A stretch of DNA of 64,000 nt, taken from contig NZ_AP025514.1 of NCBI RefSeq assembly GCF_024347655.1, forward strand, positions 2,418,001 through 2,482,000, read 5' to 3'. Shown here piece by piece: positions 37,661-47,147 of this stretch. The DNA is from Vibrio toranzoniae. GTDB taxonomy: Bacteria; Pseudomonadota; Gammaproteobacteria; Enterobacterales; Vibrionaceae. A program made the position numbers and the translations under genes. The first letter of the stretch is position 1; every line of letters starts with the position of its first letter. The notes under the pieces are model-generated. The model made no database searches, had not been told where the DNA came from, and saw only the letters and a list, made by a program, of their open reading frames with translations.

Positions 37661-38935
37661 TTATGCTTCTGCTTTCTTTAATTCGGCTTCTTCGTTAACT
37701 TCTGCGCCGATTTCACCTTCAGACTTAGCAACGATAGTGTTAACCGCAGTATCACCGACTACGTTAGAAGAAGTACAGAACATGTCATTAATACGGTCAA
37801 CAGCAGCAATGATAGCAAGACCTTCTGGTGGTAAACCTAGTTGGTGCAATAGAACACCTACCATTACAACACCACCACCTGGAACACCACCAGCACCGAT
37901 AGACAGTAGCAGGATAGTTAGACCAAGAGTAAAAATGTCAGCAGTGTTGATTGGTTGACCGAATGCGTTTGCGACGAACATTGTCGCTAGTGCGATGTAG
38001 ATAGATACACCAGACATGTTCATTGTTGCGCCGAGTGGAACACCGAAACCAGCTACTGATTTAGATACACCAAGCTTTTCAGTTAGGGTGCGCATTGTTA
38101 CAGGAATCGTCGCATTCGAACTTGCCGTCGATAGTGAGAACAGGATTTGCTCACGGATTGCACGTAGGAATTGCTTAGGTGTAATACCTGTCGCTAGTCC
38201 AACCATCATTGGGTAGAAGAAGAAAATCCAAAACACTAACATTGCAACTACTAGTGCAACATACCCGGCGACCGACATCAGGGTATTTGCATCAAGCGTT
38301 GCGCCCAGTTGAATCATCAGTGCAAATACACCAAATGGAGCCAGGCTCATGACGAGGCCGATAAGTTTCATCATGATTTCATTAGCCATCTTGAACGTTT
38401 TGATCGCTGGACCGCCACGTGAATCAAGAGCTTGAATAGCAAGACCTGTCAAAATTGCCATGAAAATGATTTGTAGCATGTCGCCACTTGCAAACGCTTC
38501 TACAGGGTTACTAGGAACGATATTCACAACGAGAGAGAAGATATCTGGCGTTTCAGTTGTTGTTAATTGAACTGTCTCAGAGATCGTTCCAGCTAGATCT
38601 GCGCCAGCACCCGGTTGGAAAATAAGACCAACGGTTAGGGCAGCAGAGATCGCGATGATGGTGTTGATAATGTAAAGAGCAAAAGTTTTACCACCTAGGC
38701 GACCGAAAGAACGAATATCTTTCAATTCAACAATGCCACACACGATAGAAACATATACCAGTGGAACAACCAATAGTTTGATCAAAGAGACAAACATACC
38801 ACCAGCACCTTCTGCTAAACCAAGCAGATAAGTATCAAATATCGTAATACCGCTAAATAAGTACTGAATAGCAGTACCAATAAGTAGTCCTGCAAACAAG
38901 CCTACAAAAATCTTACTTGAGAGCGATTTATCCAT
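37661..38935 (-). CDS. Dicarboxylate/glutamate:cation symporter (DAACS family)
   Basis: A 424-residue secondary transporter of the GltP/GltT/DctA family, with eight membrane helices and two reentrant loops. Visible signatures are the serine-rich loop of HP1 (SLSTASSNATIPVTMRTL), NMSGVSIYIALATMFVANAF of TM7, and the HP2/TM8 region GAGGVPGGGVVMVGVLL with DRINDMFCTSSNVVGD. Substrate is an acidic amino acid or C4-dicarboxylate; the sequence does not decide. The frame is open upstream to 39046, but ATG 38935 has a GGAGAAG site and gives the normal family N-terminus. Confidence 0.9.
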   Translation of the reverse strand: MDKSLSSKIFVGLFAGLLIGTAIQYLFSGITIFDTYLLGLAEGAGGMFVSLIKLLVVPLVYVSIVCGIVELKDIRSFGRLGGKTFALYIINTIIAISAALTVGLIFQPGAGADLAGTISETVQLTTTETPDIFSLVVNIVPSNPVEAFASGDMLQIIFMAILTGLAIQALDSRGGPAIKTFKMANEIMMKLIGLVMSLAPFGVFALMIQLGATLDANTLMSVAGYVALVVAMLVFWIFFFYPMMVGLATGITPKQFLRAIREQILFSLSTASSNATIPVTMRTLTEKLGVSKSVAGFGVPLGATMNMSGVSIYIALATMFVANAFGQPINTADIFTLGLTILLLSIGAGGVPGGGVVMVGVLLHQLGLPPEGLAIIAAVDRINDMFCTSSNVVGDTAVNTIVAKSEGEIGAEVNEEAELKKAEA

Positions 38936-39210
38936 CGTTCTTCTCCAGTCTGTTGTGTTTAAAATTTGTACTTTTATAGTTATATATGCGACCCAAATCG
39001 CTATATTGCAGTGGATTTTACATACAAAGATAACAATTAAAAGCACTTATTCACAAAAAATTTACAAGTGTGACATCAAAACATTCCATCAATAACAATC
39101 AGTTTCATAACATAAAACTCTAAATTACTGATCTGGATAAAATAAAGAGAACGACGTTATCAATACGTTTTTGATTACTATTTACGAGGACTCCAAGTTA
39201 CAAGCATAAA

Positions 39211-39236
39211 AAAAGAGAGGCATATGCCTCTCTTTT
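39211..39236 (-). terminator. Terminator of grpE
   Basis: AAAAGAGAGGCATATGCCTCTCTTTT palindrome; on the minus strand it extends into a seven-T run. Confidence 0.88.
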
Positions 39237-39323
39237 CATTTCACATTAACCAGTGAATTATTTTGCAGTCGCTATTTACTCAGTAAGAGTGCCAGTCAAT
39301 CACTTGACTACGTACTACTTTAA

Positions 39324-39905
39324 TTATTTAGCAACCATAACCATCGCTGGGCGAACTACTCGGCCGTTCAGCTCGTAGCCTTTTTGCATCACGAGCATAA
39401 CTGTGTTTGATTCGTGATCTGGGCTATCTTGAATAGACATCGCTTGATGGAACTCAGGGTTGAACACTTCACCTTCAGGGTTAATCTCTCTGAGACCAAA
39501 CTTAGCAACAGTATCAACAAATGTTTTGTGCGTAAGCTCAACACCTTCAAGGATTGGCTTAACCGCTTCATTCTCTGTATCGCCAGCTTGAATTGCGCGC
39601 TCTAGGTTATCGATAACAGGAAGTAGACCTTCAGCAAACTTGTTCAAAGCAAATTTACGTGCTTTATCAATTTCTTGCTCACTGCGGCGACGCATGTTTT
39701 CAACTTCAGCTTTTGCGCGAAGAACAGAATCTTGCTGTTCTTTCACTTTAGATTCGCTAGATAGCAACGCTGCTTCTAGTTGAGCAATTTTTGCTTCCTG
39801 CTCGTCAACTGCACCTTCATTAAGCTCAGCTTCTTCAACTTTCTCTGCTTCAGCAATGATCTGATCTAGCTCTTCTTCGGTTACTTTGTTTTCTTCGTTG
39901 CTCAT
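39324..39905 (-). CDS. grpE: Nucleotide exchange factor GrpE
   Basis: Releases ADP from DnaK. The 193-residue protein has an acidic N-terminus, a long coiled-coil helix (about 35-90, [20 protein letters not shown] onward, with [20 protein letters not shown]) and the C-terminal beta domain with the GrpE signature near [14 protein letters not shown] and [21 protein letters not shown] 39905 follows a GGAGATAT ribosome site; the frame is open upstream to 39989 but that would place codons in the leader. A nearly perfect sigma-32 promoter lies about 100 bases upstream. Divergent from nadK. Confidence 0.96.
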   Translation of the reverse strand: MSNEENKVTEEELDQIIAEAEKVEEAELNEGAVDEQEAKIAQLEAALLSSESKVKEQQDSVLRAKAEVENMRRRSEQEIDKARKFALNKFAEGLLPVIDNLERAIQAGDTENEAVKPILEGVELTHKTFVDTVAKFGLREINPEGEVFNPEFHQAMSIQDSPDHESNTVMLVMQKGYELNGRVVRPAMVMVAK

Positions 39906-40000
39906 GATATCTCCAGAATTCGTTTTCAATGCAAGTGACAGGCATGTTTGCGCCTCAAATTGATATAAAACACTCGCATAGACGTTCAACTTGCCTTTAT

Positions 40001-40027
40001 TATGGGGATGAAGAATTTTGATTCAAG
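40001..40027 (-). promoter_or_regulatory. Sigma-32 promoter of grpE
   Basis: On the minus strand CTTGAAT (40027-40021), 13 bases, then CCCCATA (40007-40001): a near-textbook heat-shock promoter. Confidence 0.8.
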
Positions 40028-40048
40028 CCTAATTCGTTTGGAAACCGT

Positions 40049-40933
40049 ATGAAAAAGCCATTTGAAGTCATCGCCATTATAGGTAAACCTCGAGATCAAC
40101 AAGCAATTCAGACCCATAAAGAACTCTACCAATGGTTGAGTTCCGAGGGTTATCAAGTGTTTGTCGATGACAGACTCGCCAGTATTTTAGATGATATCCC
40201 AAAAAAACATTTTTCTAGCCTAATTGAATTAGGAAAGCGTGCCGATCTAGCGATTGTCGTCGGTGGTGATGGAAACATGCTCGGAGCAGCCAGGATCTTG
40301 TCACGTTTTGACATTTCGGTGATTGGTGTTAACCGAGGTAACCTTGGATTTCTAACCGATCTCAATCCTGAAAACTTCCAGAGTGCACTTACCGACGTAC
40401 TCAAAGGAGAGTTCATGGAAGAAGAGCGCTTCTTACTTGAAACTGAAATTCACCGTCACGGCCAAATAAAAAGTCACAACGCCGCACTTAACGAAGCGGT
40501 ACTTCACCCCGGTCAAGTTGCACATATGATCGAGTTTGAAGTGTATATCGACGACAGCTTTGCCTTCTCACAGCGTTCTGATGGTTTGATCGTATCAACG
40601 CCGACAGGTTCTACCGCTTATTCACTTTCTGGCGGCGGTCCTATTTTGTCATCAAGCTTAAATGCCATTTCGTTGGTCCCAATGTTTCCACATACGCTTT
40701 CAAGCCGGCCACTCGTCGTCGATGGAAAACGTCGTATTAAGCTTATCGTATCGCCTGACAACCGCGGCACTCAAGAAGTGAGCTGCGATGGTCAAATCTC
40801 ACTACCTGTGTCTCCGGGCGACGAGATCCACATTTACCAAAGCCCAAATGTGCTCAAGCTAATCCACCCGAAAGACTACAACTACTATCATGTCCTACGT
40901 AATAAACTAGGCTGGTCGAGTAAGTTGTTTTAA
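40049..40933 (+). CDS. nadK: NAD kinase
   Basis: Phosphorylates NAD to NADP. The 294 residues carry the GGDG motif at 72-75 ([12 protein letters not shown]), [18 protein letters not shown], the NEAVLH block, and the [22 protein letters not shown] stretch that completes the active site. Length matches the E. coli enzyme (292). It starts 143 bases from the divergent grpE start, so its promoter overlaps the grpE heat-shock promoter region. Confidence 0.97.
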   Translation: MKKPFEVIAIIGKPRDQQAIQTHKELYQWLSSEGYQVFVDDRLASILDDIPKKHFSSLIELGKRADLAIVVGGDGNMLGAARILSRFDISVIGVNRGNLGFLTDLNPENFQSALTDVLKGEFMEEERFLLETEIHRHGQIKSHNAALNEAVLHPGQVAHMIEFEVYIDDSFAFSQRSDGLIVSTPTGSTAYSLSGGGPILSSSLNAISLVPMFPHTLSSRPLVVDGKRRIKLIVSPDNRGTQEVSCDGQISLPVSPGDEIHIYQSPNVLKLIHPKDYNYYHVLRNKLGWSSKLF

Positions 40934-40964
40934 CTAAACGACTCTAGCAATAACCGAAAATTTT

Positions 40965-40994
40965 AAAGGCTGACGACATCCGTCAGCCTTTTTT
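40965..40994 (+). terminator. Terminator of nadK
   Basis: AAAGGCTGACG-loop-CGTCAGCCTTTTTT. Confidence 0.9.
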
Positions 40995-41040
40995 ATTCCT
41001 CACAAAAAGCCCGCCAGCTCTAGCTTCTCGTCAATTTTCT

Positions 41041-41094
41041 TATACCGTCATTCCCCAAGAGGGAGGAACGACTGAGTTGGGAATCTATAGCGGT
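41041..41094. repeat. Probable interspersed palindromic repeat
   Basis: A 54-base imperfect palindrome that begins TATACCGTCATTCCCC and ends GGGAATCTATAGCGGT, with a GGAGGAACGACTGAG centre. Elements with this look (CGTCATTCCC ... GGGAATCT) are, from memory, scattered in intergenic DNA of many vibrios. Only one copy is in this window. Confidence 0.45.
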
Positions 41095-41160
41095 TTCAGT
41101 GATCTACAGACAAGTTCAATTCTGAGAGCTATCGCAAAAAATTTTCACCAGTCGACTTTA

Positions 41161-41216
41161 CTGTATAAAGAAACAGTATATACTGACCTTATATACAGTA
41201 TTGTTCAGTTATACAG
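41161..41216 (+). promoter_or_regulatory. Array of LexA boxes before recN
   Basis: Two sites keep CTG-N10-CAG exactly: CTGTATAAAGAAACAG (41161-41176) and CTGACCTTATATACAG (41183-41198). A third, TTG-N10-CAG at 41201-41216, is degenerate. The last base is 11 before the recN ATG. E. coli recN also has several SOS boxes. Confidence 0.88.
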
Positions 41217-41226
41217 GTAAATAAAA

Positions 41227-42891
41227 ATGCTGGCTCATTTAAGTGTTAATAATTTCGCTATTGTTAAGTCTTTACAGCTAGAACTCTCTAAAGGCATGAC
41301 AACAATCACCGGAGAAACTGGTGCGGGTAAATCTATCGCTATCGATGCTTTAGGCTTATGTCTTGGGGGAAGATCTGATGCAGGAATGGTAAGACAAGGA
41401 GAAGATAAAACCGAAGTCAGTGCTGCTTTTTTACTTGAGAACAACCTGCACGCTACCCGCTGGTTAGAAGACAATGAACTGCTTGATGGCGGTGAATGTA
41501 TCCTACGCAGAACCATCTCCAAAGAAGGTCGCTCCCGTGCATTTATCAACGGTAGCCCGGTCCCTCTTTCGCAATTGAAATCGCTCGGGCAGCTGTTGAT
41601 CAACATTCATGGTCAACACGCTCATCACCAGTTAATGAAAAGTGACTACCAAATGGCCATGCTTGATCAATACGCAGGCCACTTAAACCTATTGAAATCG
41701 ACACGTAATGCTTACCAAGCATGGCGACAAGCCGACAACCACTTAAAAGAGTTACGTGAAAATAGCCAGCAAAACCAAGCTCAAAAACAGCTCCTTGAAT
41801 ACCAAATCAAAGAGTTAAATGAGCTGTCTATTGGGGAGGAAGAATATGAAGACCTCGAACAAGAGCATAAGCGCCTCTCCAATAGCGGAGAATTGGCCTC
41901 AACCTGCCAGCAGGCTATCGAGCTTATTTACGAAGGTGAAGAAGTTAATGCGCTTAGTATTCTGCAATCGGCCAATCACTCCCTAATCCAATTAGCTGAG
42001 CTTGATGAAAGGTTAGTTGATCTGCCCAACCTACTCTCTGAAGCCATCATTCAGATTGAAGAGACCAACAATGAACTAAGAACCTACCTAGACAGCATTG
42101 ATGTCGATCCAGGTCGTATGGTTTACGTTGAAGAACGCTTCTCTAAAGTGATGTCGATGTCGCGTAAGCACCATGTGTTGCCAGAAGAACTTTATAAACA
42201 CCACCAAGACTTGCTACAACAAGTCGAAGCGCTGGATTGCTCCGATGAAAAGCTGGATGAGTTAGCATGCGAAGTCGAAAACCAATACCAATCGTTCGTT
42301 GCTAAATCAGAGAAGCTTCATAAATCTCGAACTCGTTACGCAAAAGAGCTAAACAAGCTGATCAAGCAAAGCATGCACGAACTGAGCATGGAAAAAGCGC
42401 AGTTTTCTATTGAAGTGAACAACACCAATACACACCCATCGCCACTGGGTATGGATAACGTGACCTTCATTGTGTCGACGAACCCAGGTCAACCGATGCA
42501 GCCCATTGCTAAAGTAGCGTCTGGTGGTGAACTATCACGAATCTCACTCGCGATTCAGGTAATCACGGCACAGAAAGTCGACACACCAAGTCTGATTTTC
42601 GATGAAGTCGATGTGGGTATCAGTGGACCAACCGCTGCGGTTGTCGGAAAAATGTTGCGTACACTAGGTGAATCGACTCAAGTGATGTGTGTGACTCACT
42701 TACCTCAAGTAGCAGGTTGTGGTCACCAACAATTGTTCGTTGCGAAGAACACCAAATCGGGCAAAACAGAAACTCAAATGCACACATTGGATGAACAACA
42801 ACGTATTTCAGAGCTTGCTCGTTTGCTCGGCGGCAGTCAGATCACCGAGTCGACATTAGCCAATGCAAAAGAATTATTAACCGCAGCCTAG
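41227..42891 (+). CDS. recN: DNA repair protein RecN
   Basis: SMC-like ATPase acting early at double-strand breaks. The 554 residues have Walker A GETGAGKS (about 29-36) and the N-terminal globular half (with [13 protein letters not shown]). A central coiled coil (about 155-380) follows, then the C-terminal half with the ABC signature [17 protein letters not shown] and Walker [16 protein letters not shown]. The LexA array just upstream makes it one of the most strongly SOS-regulated genes here. Followed by bamE, as in E. coli. Confidence 0.97.
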   Translation: MLAHLSVNNFAIVKSLQLELSKGMTTITGETGAGKSIAIDALGLCLGGRSDAGMVRQGEDKTEVSAAFLLENNLHATRWLEDNELLDGGECILRRTISKEGRSRAFINGSPVPLSQLKSLGQLLINIHGQHAHHQLMKSDYQMAMLDQYAGHLNLLKSTRNAYQAWRQADNHLKELRENSQQNQAQKQLLEYQIKELNELSIGEEEYEDLEQEHKRLSNSGELASTCQQAIELIYEGEEVNALSILQSANHSLIQLAELDERLVDLPNLLSEAIIQIEETNNELRTYLDSIDVDPGRMVYVEERFSKVMSMSRKHHVLPEELYKHHQDLLQQVEALDCSDEKLDELACEVENQYQSFVAKSEKLHKSRTRYAKELNKLIKQSMHELSMEKAQFSIEVNNTNTHPSPLGMDNVTFIVSTNPGQPMQPIAKVASGGELSRISLAIQVITAQKVDTPSLIFDEVDVGISGPTAAVVGKMLRTLGESTQVMCVTHLPQVAGCGHQQLFVAKNTKSGKTETQMHTLDEQQRISELARLLGGSQITESTLANAKELLTAA

Positions 42892-43058
42892 GTTAACTAT
42901 TCAGCAATTTTCTGATAATTTACCGAAAATCATTGGTAATTTTGCAACTAAATTCAAAATTGCTAGTCATAACAAGTTCAAAGCGCAAGGAGCTTTTTAC
43001 TTCTTGCTGGAGCTTGTTTATTATCAGGCAGTATTTTAGCGAAGAAAGATCTCAAACT

Positions 43059-43418
43059 ATGCGAATTAAAAAGTGGTTAGTTGCAGTTCCACTTGCACTA
43101 ACAATGTTGACCGGTTGCTCTCTACTAGAGAAGTTGGTTTATCGAATTGACATCAATCAGGGTAACTATGTTGAACAGGAAGCTGTCGACCAGCTGAAGT
43201 TTGGCATGACAAAAACACAAGTTCGTTACGTTATGGGCTCACCAATGCTTATCGAAAACGGCTACCCAGATACGTGGTACTACATTTACCATCACACAAA
43301 AGGCCATGAAGACTCGATTCAGAAAAACCTCGTTGTTAACTTTGATGCGACTGGCACCTTAGTAACGATAAATGGTGATTTTGAAGCCAGTGATGAGTTC
43401 TTCGAAAGCCTTCGCTAG
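43059..43418 (+). CDS. bamE: Outer membrane assembly lipoprotein BamE (SmpA/OmlA)
   Basis: Lipoprotein subunit of the BAM complex that inserts beta-barrel proteins in the outer membrane. The 119 residues begin with a lipoprotein signal ([20 protein letters not shown]) and carry the SmpA/OmlA domain with [20 protein letters not shown] and [10 protein letters not shown], then a DTWYYIYHH strand. The frame is open upstream to 42933; the ATG at 43059 gives the only sensible signal peptide. Position after recN is canonical. Confidence 0.95.
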   Translation: MRIKKWLVAVPLALTMLTGCSLLEKLVYRIDINQGNYVEQEAVDQLKFGMTKTQVRYVMGSPMLIENGYPDTWYYIYHHTKGHEDSIQKNLVVNFDATGTLVTINGDFEASDEFFESLR

Positions 43419-43460
43419 CTTTCAATCAACAAAGCTCTCAGTCGACAAAGCAAGAATCGC

Positions 43461-43489
43461 AAAAGCCTGCTCACATGAGCAGGTTTTTT
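43461..43489 (+). terminator. Terminator of bamE
   Basis: CCTGCTCACATGAGCAGG palindrome preceded by AAAAG and followed by TTTTTTA. Confidence 0.87.
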
Positions 43490-43586
43490 AATATCCACTA
43501 ACAAGTCAACCTTAAGCACCTAACCAGCAGATACAACAAAGCTCGCCGATGCGAGCTCTCTTCTCATTCAGATTCGTTGAGCATTT

Positions 43587-43895
43587 TTATTTTTTTGCAG
43601 CTGCTTTTGCTTGTTCAGCACGCTTACGGCGAATCTCTTTCGGATCTGCCAATAATGCTCGATAAATTTCAATACGATCCTTATCACGAACCGTTGCATC
43701 TAACTTAACGTTACGGCTGAATACACCAACCTTGTTTTTCGCCAAATCGATCTCTGGATACAACTCCAAAACACCGGACTGTGCGATAATGTCTTCAACG
43801 GTTGCGTTTTTATTCACAACTAAAGTAAATACACGTTGCTCATGCGGAAGTGCAAACACAACTTCTACGTGGATCATATCAGATTCAATAGTCAT
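43587..43895 (-). CDS. rnfH: RnfH family ubiquitin-fold protein
   Basis: A 102-residue protein with a beta-grasp (ubiquitin-like) fold: [20 protein letters not shown], then [20 protein letters not shown] and the closing [20 protein letters not shown]. The basic C-terminal tail is usual. Also called RatB in the ratAB pair. Its role is not settled. Three bases separate the ratA stop from its ATG, so the two are one operon; they are convergent with bamE. Confidence 0.92.
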   Translation of the reverse strand: MTIESDMIHVEVVFALPHEQRVFTLVVNKNATVEDIIAQSGVLELYPEIDLAKNKVGVFSRNVKLDATVRDKDRIEIYRALLADPKEIRRKRAEQAKAAAKK

Positions 43896-43898
43896 GGT

Positions 43899-44327
43899 TT
43901 AATACACCTGTTTCGCTCGTTGAGTAAAAGCGCTGACCATATTGCTCGTCAGTTCATTAAACACTTTACCGAATGCCATTTCAATCATTCGACTAGAAAA
44001 CTCAAACTCTAGCTTAAGCTCAACTTTACAAGCTTGGTCGTCTAGAGGAGTGAAATACCAGCCACCTTCCAACTTCTTAAACGGGCCGTCCACCAGTTCC
44101 ATTAAGATCTCGGCGCCATTCGCCATTCGGTTTGACGTTGTAAATGTTTTGCTGATACCGGCTTTAGATACATCAACCGAAGCCACCATCACTGAATCTG
44201 AAGATTCGATCACACGAGAGCCAGAACACCCTGGCAAAAACTCAGGATAACGAGCAACATCATTGACCAAGCTGAACATCTGGTCGGCACTAAAAGACAC
44301 TAATGCTGAACGAGTAACCTTTGGCAT
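43899..44327 (-). CDS. ratA: RatA family protein, START/coenzyme Q-binding domain
   Basis: A 142-residue START-like lipid-binding fold protein (COQ10 family; YfjG in E. coli). It begins MPKVTRSALVSFSADQMFSL and contains NDVARYPEFLPGCSGSRVIE and the closing FNELTSNMVSAFTQRAKQVY. Reported roles are ubiquinone-related function and interference with ribosome association; nothing here favours one over the other. First gene of a ratA-rnfH pair, divergent from smpB with about 119 bases between, as in most gammaproteobacteria. Confidence 0.93.
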   Translation of the reverse strand: MPKVTRSALVSFSADQMFSLVNDVARYPEFLPGCSGSRVIESSDSVMVASVDVSKAGISKTFTTSNRMANGAEILMELVDGPFKKLEGGWYFTPLDDQACKVELKLEFEFSSRMIEMAFGKVFNELTSNMVSAFTQRAKQVY

Positions 44328-44446
44328 ATAGACTCCTGTTAAAGACAGCGTTACATTAACACAAACTGCAATTTTAATTGTATTGGGCCAGAGCGCAAAT
44401 AAAAAGGATTCCCCATCTAGGGCTCAATCCGTATAATGAGGCCATT

Positions 44447-44932
44447 ATGGCAAAGAATAAATCAAAATCAAAAGCTGGTAGCAATACCATTGCGCTTAAC
44501 AAGAAAGCTCGCCACGAATATTTCATCGATGATGAGATAGAAGCGGGGCTTGAGCTACAAGGTTGGGAAGTAAAGTCCCTACGTGAAGGCAAAACCAATA
44601 TCGCAGAAAGCTACGTTTACATCCGAGATGGCGAAGCATTCATCAGTGGTATGACGATCACTCCGCTTACTCAAGCGAGCACTCATATCGTGGCGAACCC
44701 AACACGTATCCGTAAACTCCTTATGTCGAGAAAAGAACTCGACAACCTTATCGGTCGTATTAACCGTGAAGGCATGACACTAGTCGCTACCGCGCTTTAC
44801 TGGTCTCGCTCTTGGGCGAAGATTAAAGTTGGCGTAGCGAAAGGTAAGAAGCTGCATGATAAACGTACTGATATGAAAGAAAAAGATTGGGCGAGAGACA
44901 AAGCACGAATTATGAAGAGTAATTTGCGTTAA
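44447..44932 (+). CDS. smpB: SsrA-binding protein SmpB
   Basis: Binds tmRNA and mimics part of tRNA to enter stalled ribosomes for trans-translation. The 161 residues show [40 protein letters not shown], and a basic C-terminal tail ([20 protein letters not shown]) that reads the empty mRNA channel. ATG 44447 sits behind GAGG; the open frame runs back to 44378 but without support. The partner RNA gene ssrA follows at once. Confidence 0.97.
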   Translation: MAKNKSKSKAGSNTIALNKKARHEYFIDDEIEAGLELQGWEVKSLREGKTNIAESYVYIRDGEAFISGMTITPLTQASTHIVANPTRIRKLLMSRKELDNLIGRINREGMTLVATALYWSRSWAKIKVGVAKGKKLHDKRTDMKEKDWARDKARIMKSNLR

Positions 44933-44957
44933 TTTTAAGCACTTAAACGCACAGCGC

Positions 44958-44985
44958 TAGACAGGTTAAGCTTTTCTGGTACTAT
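44958..44985 (+). promoter_or_regulatory. Candidate ssrA promoter
   Basis: TAGACA (44958-44963), a 16-base spacer, TACTAT (44980-44985), about 14 bases ahead of the mature RNA 5' end. Confidence 0.5.
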
Positions 44986-44998
44986 ACAAATAACACTT

Positions 44999-45365
44999 GG
45001 GGCTGATTTAGGATTCGACAGGAATTTTGAAGTCTGAGGTGCATGCCGTGGGGCGGTTGGCCACGTTAAAAGCCGCAAAAAAATAGTCGCAAACGACGAA
45101 AACTACGCACTAGCAGCTTAATAACCTGCTCAGAGCTCTCTTACCCTAGCTTCCGCTCGTAAGACGGGGAATAATAAGAGATCAAACCCAAACTAGCTAG
45201 CGTGGCTTCTCCCACCTGAGAGGAAAAGCGCGAATTATAATTCAGGTTAGCCTTTAACTAGCGTGTCGGTTCGCAGGTTGCTGGTGAAATTAAAGATCGA
45301 CTAAGCATGTAGTACCAATGATGAATGATTTTTGGACGCGGGTTCAACTCCCGCCAGCTCCACCA
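44999..45365 (+). ncRNA. ssrA: Transfer-messenger RNA
   Basis: One-piece tmRNA of 367 bases. The 5' end GGGGCTGATTTAGGATTCGAC pairs with the 3' end CAGCTCCACCA to form the tRNA-like acceptor; the T-arm GGTTCAACTCC is seen at 45343-45353. The resume codon is GCA at 45089 and the tag frame 45089-45121 encodes ANDENYALAA then TAA, identical to the E. coli tag. The 3' end is used as the integration site of the element that follows; the insertion leaves the mature RNA intact. Confidence 0.98.
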
Positions 45366-45377
45366 AACGTTTGGAAA
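45352..45377 (+). repeat. attL: 26-bp direct repeat at the ssrA 3' end
   Basis: This stretch (CGCCAGCTCCACCA, then AACGTTTGGAAA) is repeated exactly at 50982-51007. It covers the last 14 bases of tmRNA plus 12 bases beyond. Confidence 0.93.
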
Positions 45378-45402
45378 AGGCCACCTTCGGGTGGCCTTTT
45401 TT
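45375..45402 (+). terminator. ssrA terminator supplied by the island
   Basis: AAAAGGCCACC-TTCG-GGTGGCCTTTTTT. The stem after the att core is island DNA; the presumed original chromosomal version is at 51005-51038. Confidence 0.85.
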
Positions 45403-45445
45403 GTACCTAAAACATAAAAAATTCAATCACTTAACTCACCTTTCT

Positions 45446-45472
45446 GTCTCATCGCGTCTCATCGCGTCTCAT
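45446..45472. repeat. Tandem 10-bp repeat near attL
   Basis: GTCTCATCGC twice, then GTCTCAT, between the terminator and integrase gene. Confidence 0.7.
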
Positions 45473-45485
45473 ATCTGCTCACGTT

Positions 45486-45540
45486 TTTAGTACCCGTCCA
45501 GTTACCCTATACTCTCATCCAAGATATTTCGGGTACTAAA
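45486..45540. promoter_or_regulatory. Possible integrase arm-type sites, left end
   Basis: TTTAGTACCC (45486-45495) and its inverse GGGTACTAAA (45531-45540) flank a 35-base stretch just before the integrase ATG. AGTTACCC follows the first copy at 45500-45507. The same TTTAGTACCC-N5-GTTACCC block recurs near attR. Confidence 0.45.
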
Positions 45541-45551
45541 TAGGTTTAAAA

Positions 45552-46766
45552 ATGGCAAGACCAGCAGTTCAACTGACAGAAAAAAAAGTCAAAAGCACAA
45601 AACCAACTGGCAAAGAAAAATTGCTCAGTGATGGACGAGGCTTACAGCTTAGAATAATGCCAAATGGAACTAAATCTTGGCGTTTTGTATACAAGAGTCC
45701 AGCGACAGGGAAACGCAGCAATATAACCTTAGGCAAGTACCCAGATCTATCGATAGCTAATGCACGGAAAATAACAGAAGGCCACCGTGAGCTAATAGCA
45801 CTAGACATTGATCCAAAACACCACAAAAAAGAAGCAAAGGAAAAAGCCGACGCTATATATAAGCACACGCTATTCAATGTTTCACAGCAGTGGATGGAAC
45901 AAAAGAAATCAACAGTTACCGAAGATTATGCGAAAGATATCTGGCGTTCACTTGAGCTACATGTTTTTCCTTCTTTGGGCCCACAACCTATCTCTATGGT
46001 TACAGCTCAGACTGTAATTCAAACTCTAAAGGTTGTCGAAGCCAAAGGCTCTTTAGAAACACTCAAACGATTATCTCAACGGCTAAATGAAGTCATGCTT
46101 TACGCTATGCACAGTGGCTTAATTAACGCCAATCCAATAAGCAATGTTTTTGCTACTTTTAAAAAGCCTCAACAAGAGCATTTGAAAGCACTAGAGCCAC
46201 ACGAATTACCCAAATTAATGGCAACTTTAACTGAAGCAAGTATCAAGCGTTCTACACGATGCCTGATCAAGTTTCAACTACATACAATGACCAGACCAAA
46301 CGAAGCTGCTGGAGCCAAGTGGTCAGAATTCGATTTAGAAAATCGAGTTTGGACAATACCTGCAGAAAGGATGAAAAAACGCAAAGAACACCGAATACCT
46401 CTAACGGACGAAGTCATCGTTCTATTAAATGCGATGAGCTCGATGAGAGTAAATAGCGAATATGTTTTTCCGTCGGCAACAGATCCAAAAAAACCAATGC
46501 ATAGTCAAACAGCTAATATGGCTCTAAAACGCATGGGGTTTGGAGGTCGGTTAGTTTCCCATGGTTTACGCTCTATAGCTAGCTCAACGCTGAATGAAGC
46601 TGGACACGACTACATTTTAATTGAATCAGCACTCGCTCACCTTATTGGTACCAAAACACATCGTGCATACAGCCGAACAGATTACCTAGAACGTAGAAGA
46701 GATCTTATGACTTGGTGGAGTAAGCATATTGTTGATGCTACTCGAACAGGTATTCCGCTGAGCTAG
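45552..46766 (+). CDS. int: Tyrosine-type site-specific integrase, P4 family
   Basis: A 404-residue integrase that recombines the element at ssrA. The N-terminal DUF4102-like domain (about 10-90) includes LLSDGRGLQLRIMPNGTKSW and SNITLGKYPDLSIANARK. A SAM-like arm/core-binding domain (about 100-190) and the catalytic domain follow, with Arg in FQLHTMTRPNEAAGAKWSEF, the HxxR box in VSHGLRSIASSTLNE, and the nucleophile Tyr in THRAYSRTDYLERR. All catalytic residues are present, so it should be active. It lies 175 bases inside attL and reads away from ssrA. Candidate binding sites stand on both sides of its promoter. Confidence 0.94.
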   Translation: MARPAVQLTEKKVKSTKPTGKEKLLSDGRGLQLRIMPNGTKSWRFVYKSPATGKRSNITLGKYPDLSIANARKITEGHRELIALDIDPKHHKKEAKEKADAIYKHTLFNVSQQWMEQKKSTVTEDYAKDIWRSLELHVFPSLGPQPISMVTAQTVIQTLKVVEAKGSLETLKRLSQRLNEVMLYAMHSGLINANPISNVFATFKKPQQEHLKALEPHELPKLMATLTEASIKRSTRCLIKFQLHTMTRPNEAAGAKWSEFDLENRVWTIPAERMKKRKEHRIPLTDEVIVLLNAMSSMRVNSEYVFPSATDPKKPMHSQTANMALKRMGFGGRLVSHGLRSIASSTLNEAGHDYILIESALAHLIGTKTHRAYSRTDYLERRRDLMTWWSKHIVDATRTGIPLS

Positions 46767-47147
46767 CGCAGTTTGAAATACAACAATCATCGTAACTTTA
46801 GTTACTTCTAAACAGCGAAGAGCCGCTAAGTCATCGAACTTACCAAGGAGTAAGAGAGCTGAGTTAGACTCCGTTAATTGATTAAACGATCACGAACAAT
46901 AGCAATCAATCTTTCTTTGCTAACCAACCCAAGTAGAAACTGATACTCGCAAATTGGCTAAAAAACGTGACCCATATATCAGATTGGGATAATAACCAAG
47001 AAAAATTAAAATAATTAATACATTCTTTGAACCGAAATCACACTCAGTTCGTAACCATCTAGCTCCTAAAAAGACAGCGAATAAACAGCATACTGTTTTG
47101 GCATTTCAGTTATCCCTTGTACGTCAGGATTATGACGCTTGTTAATA
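46767..47147. other. AT-rich gap between integrase and EAL gene
   Basis: No convincing gene on either strand. A short hairpin GGAGT...ACTCC lies near 46845-46872. The region probably holds the promoter of the EAL/AraC pair, but no clear -35/-10 stands out. Confidence 0.4.
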
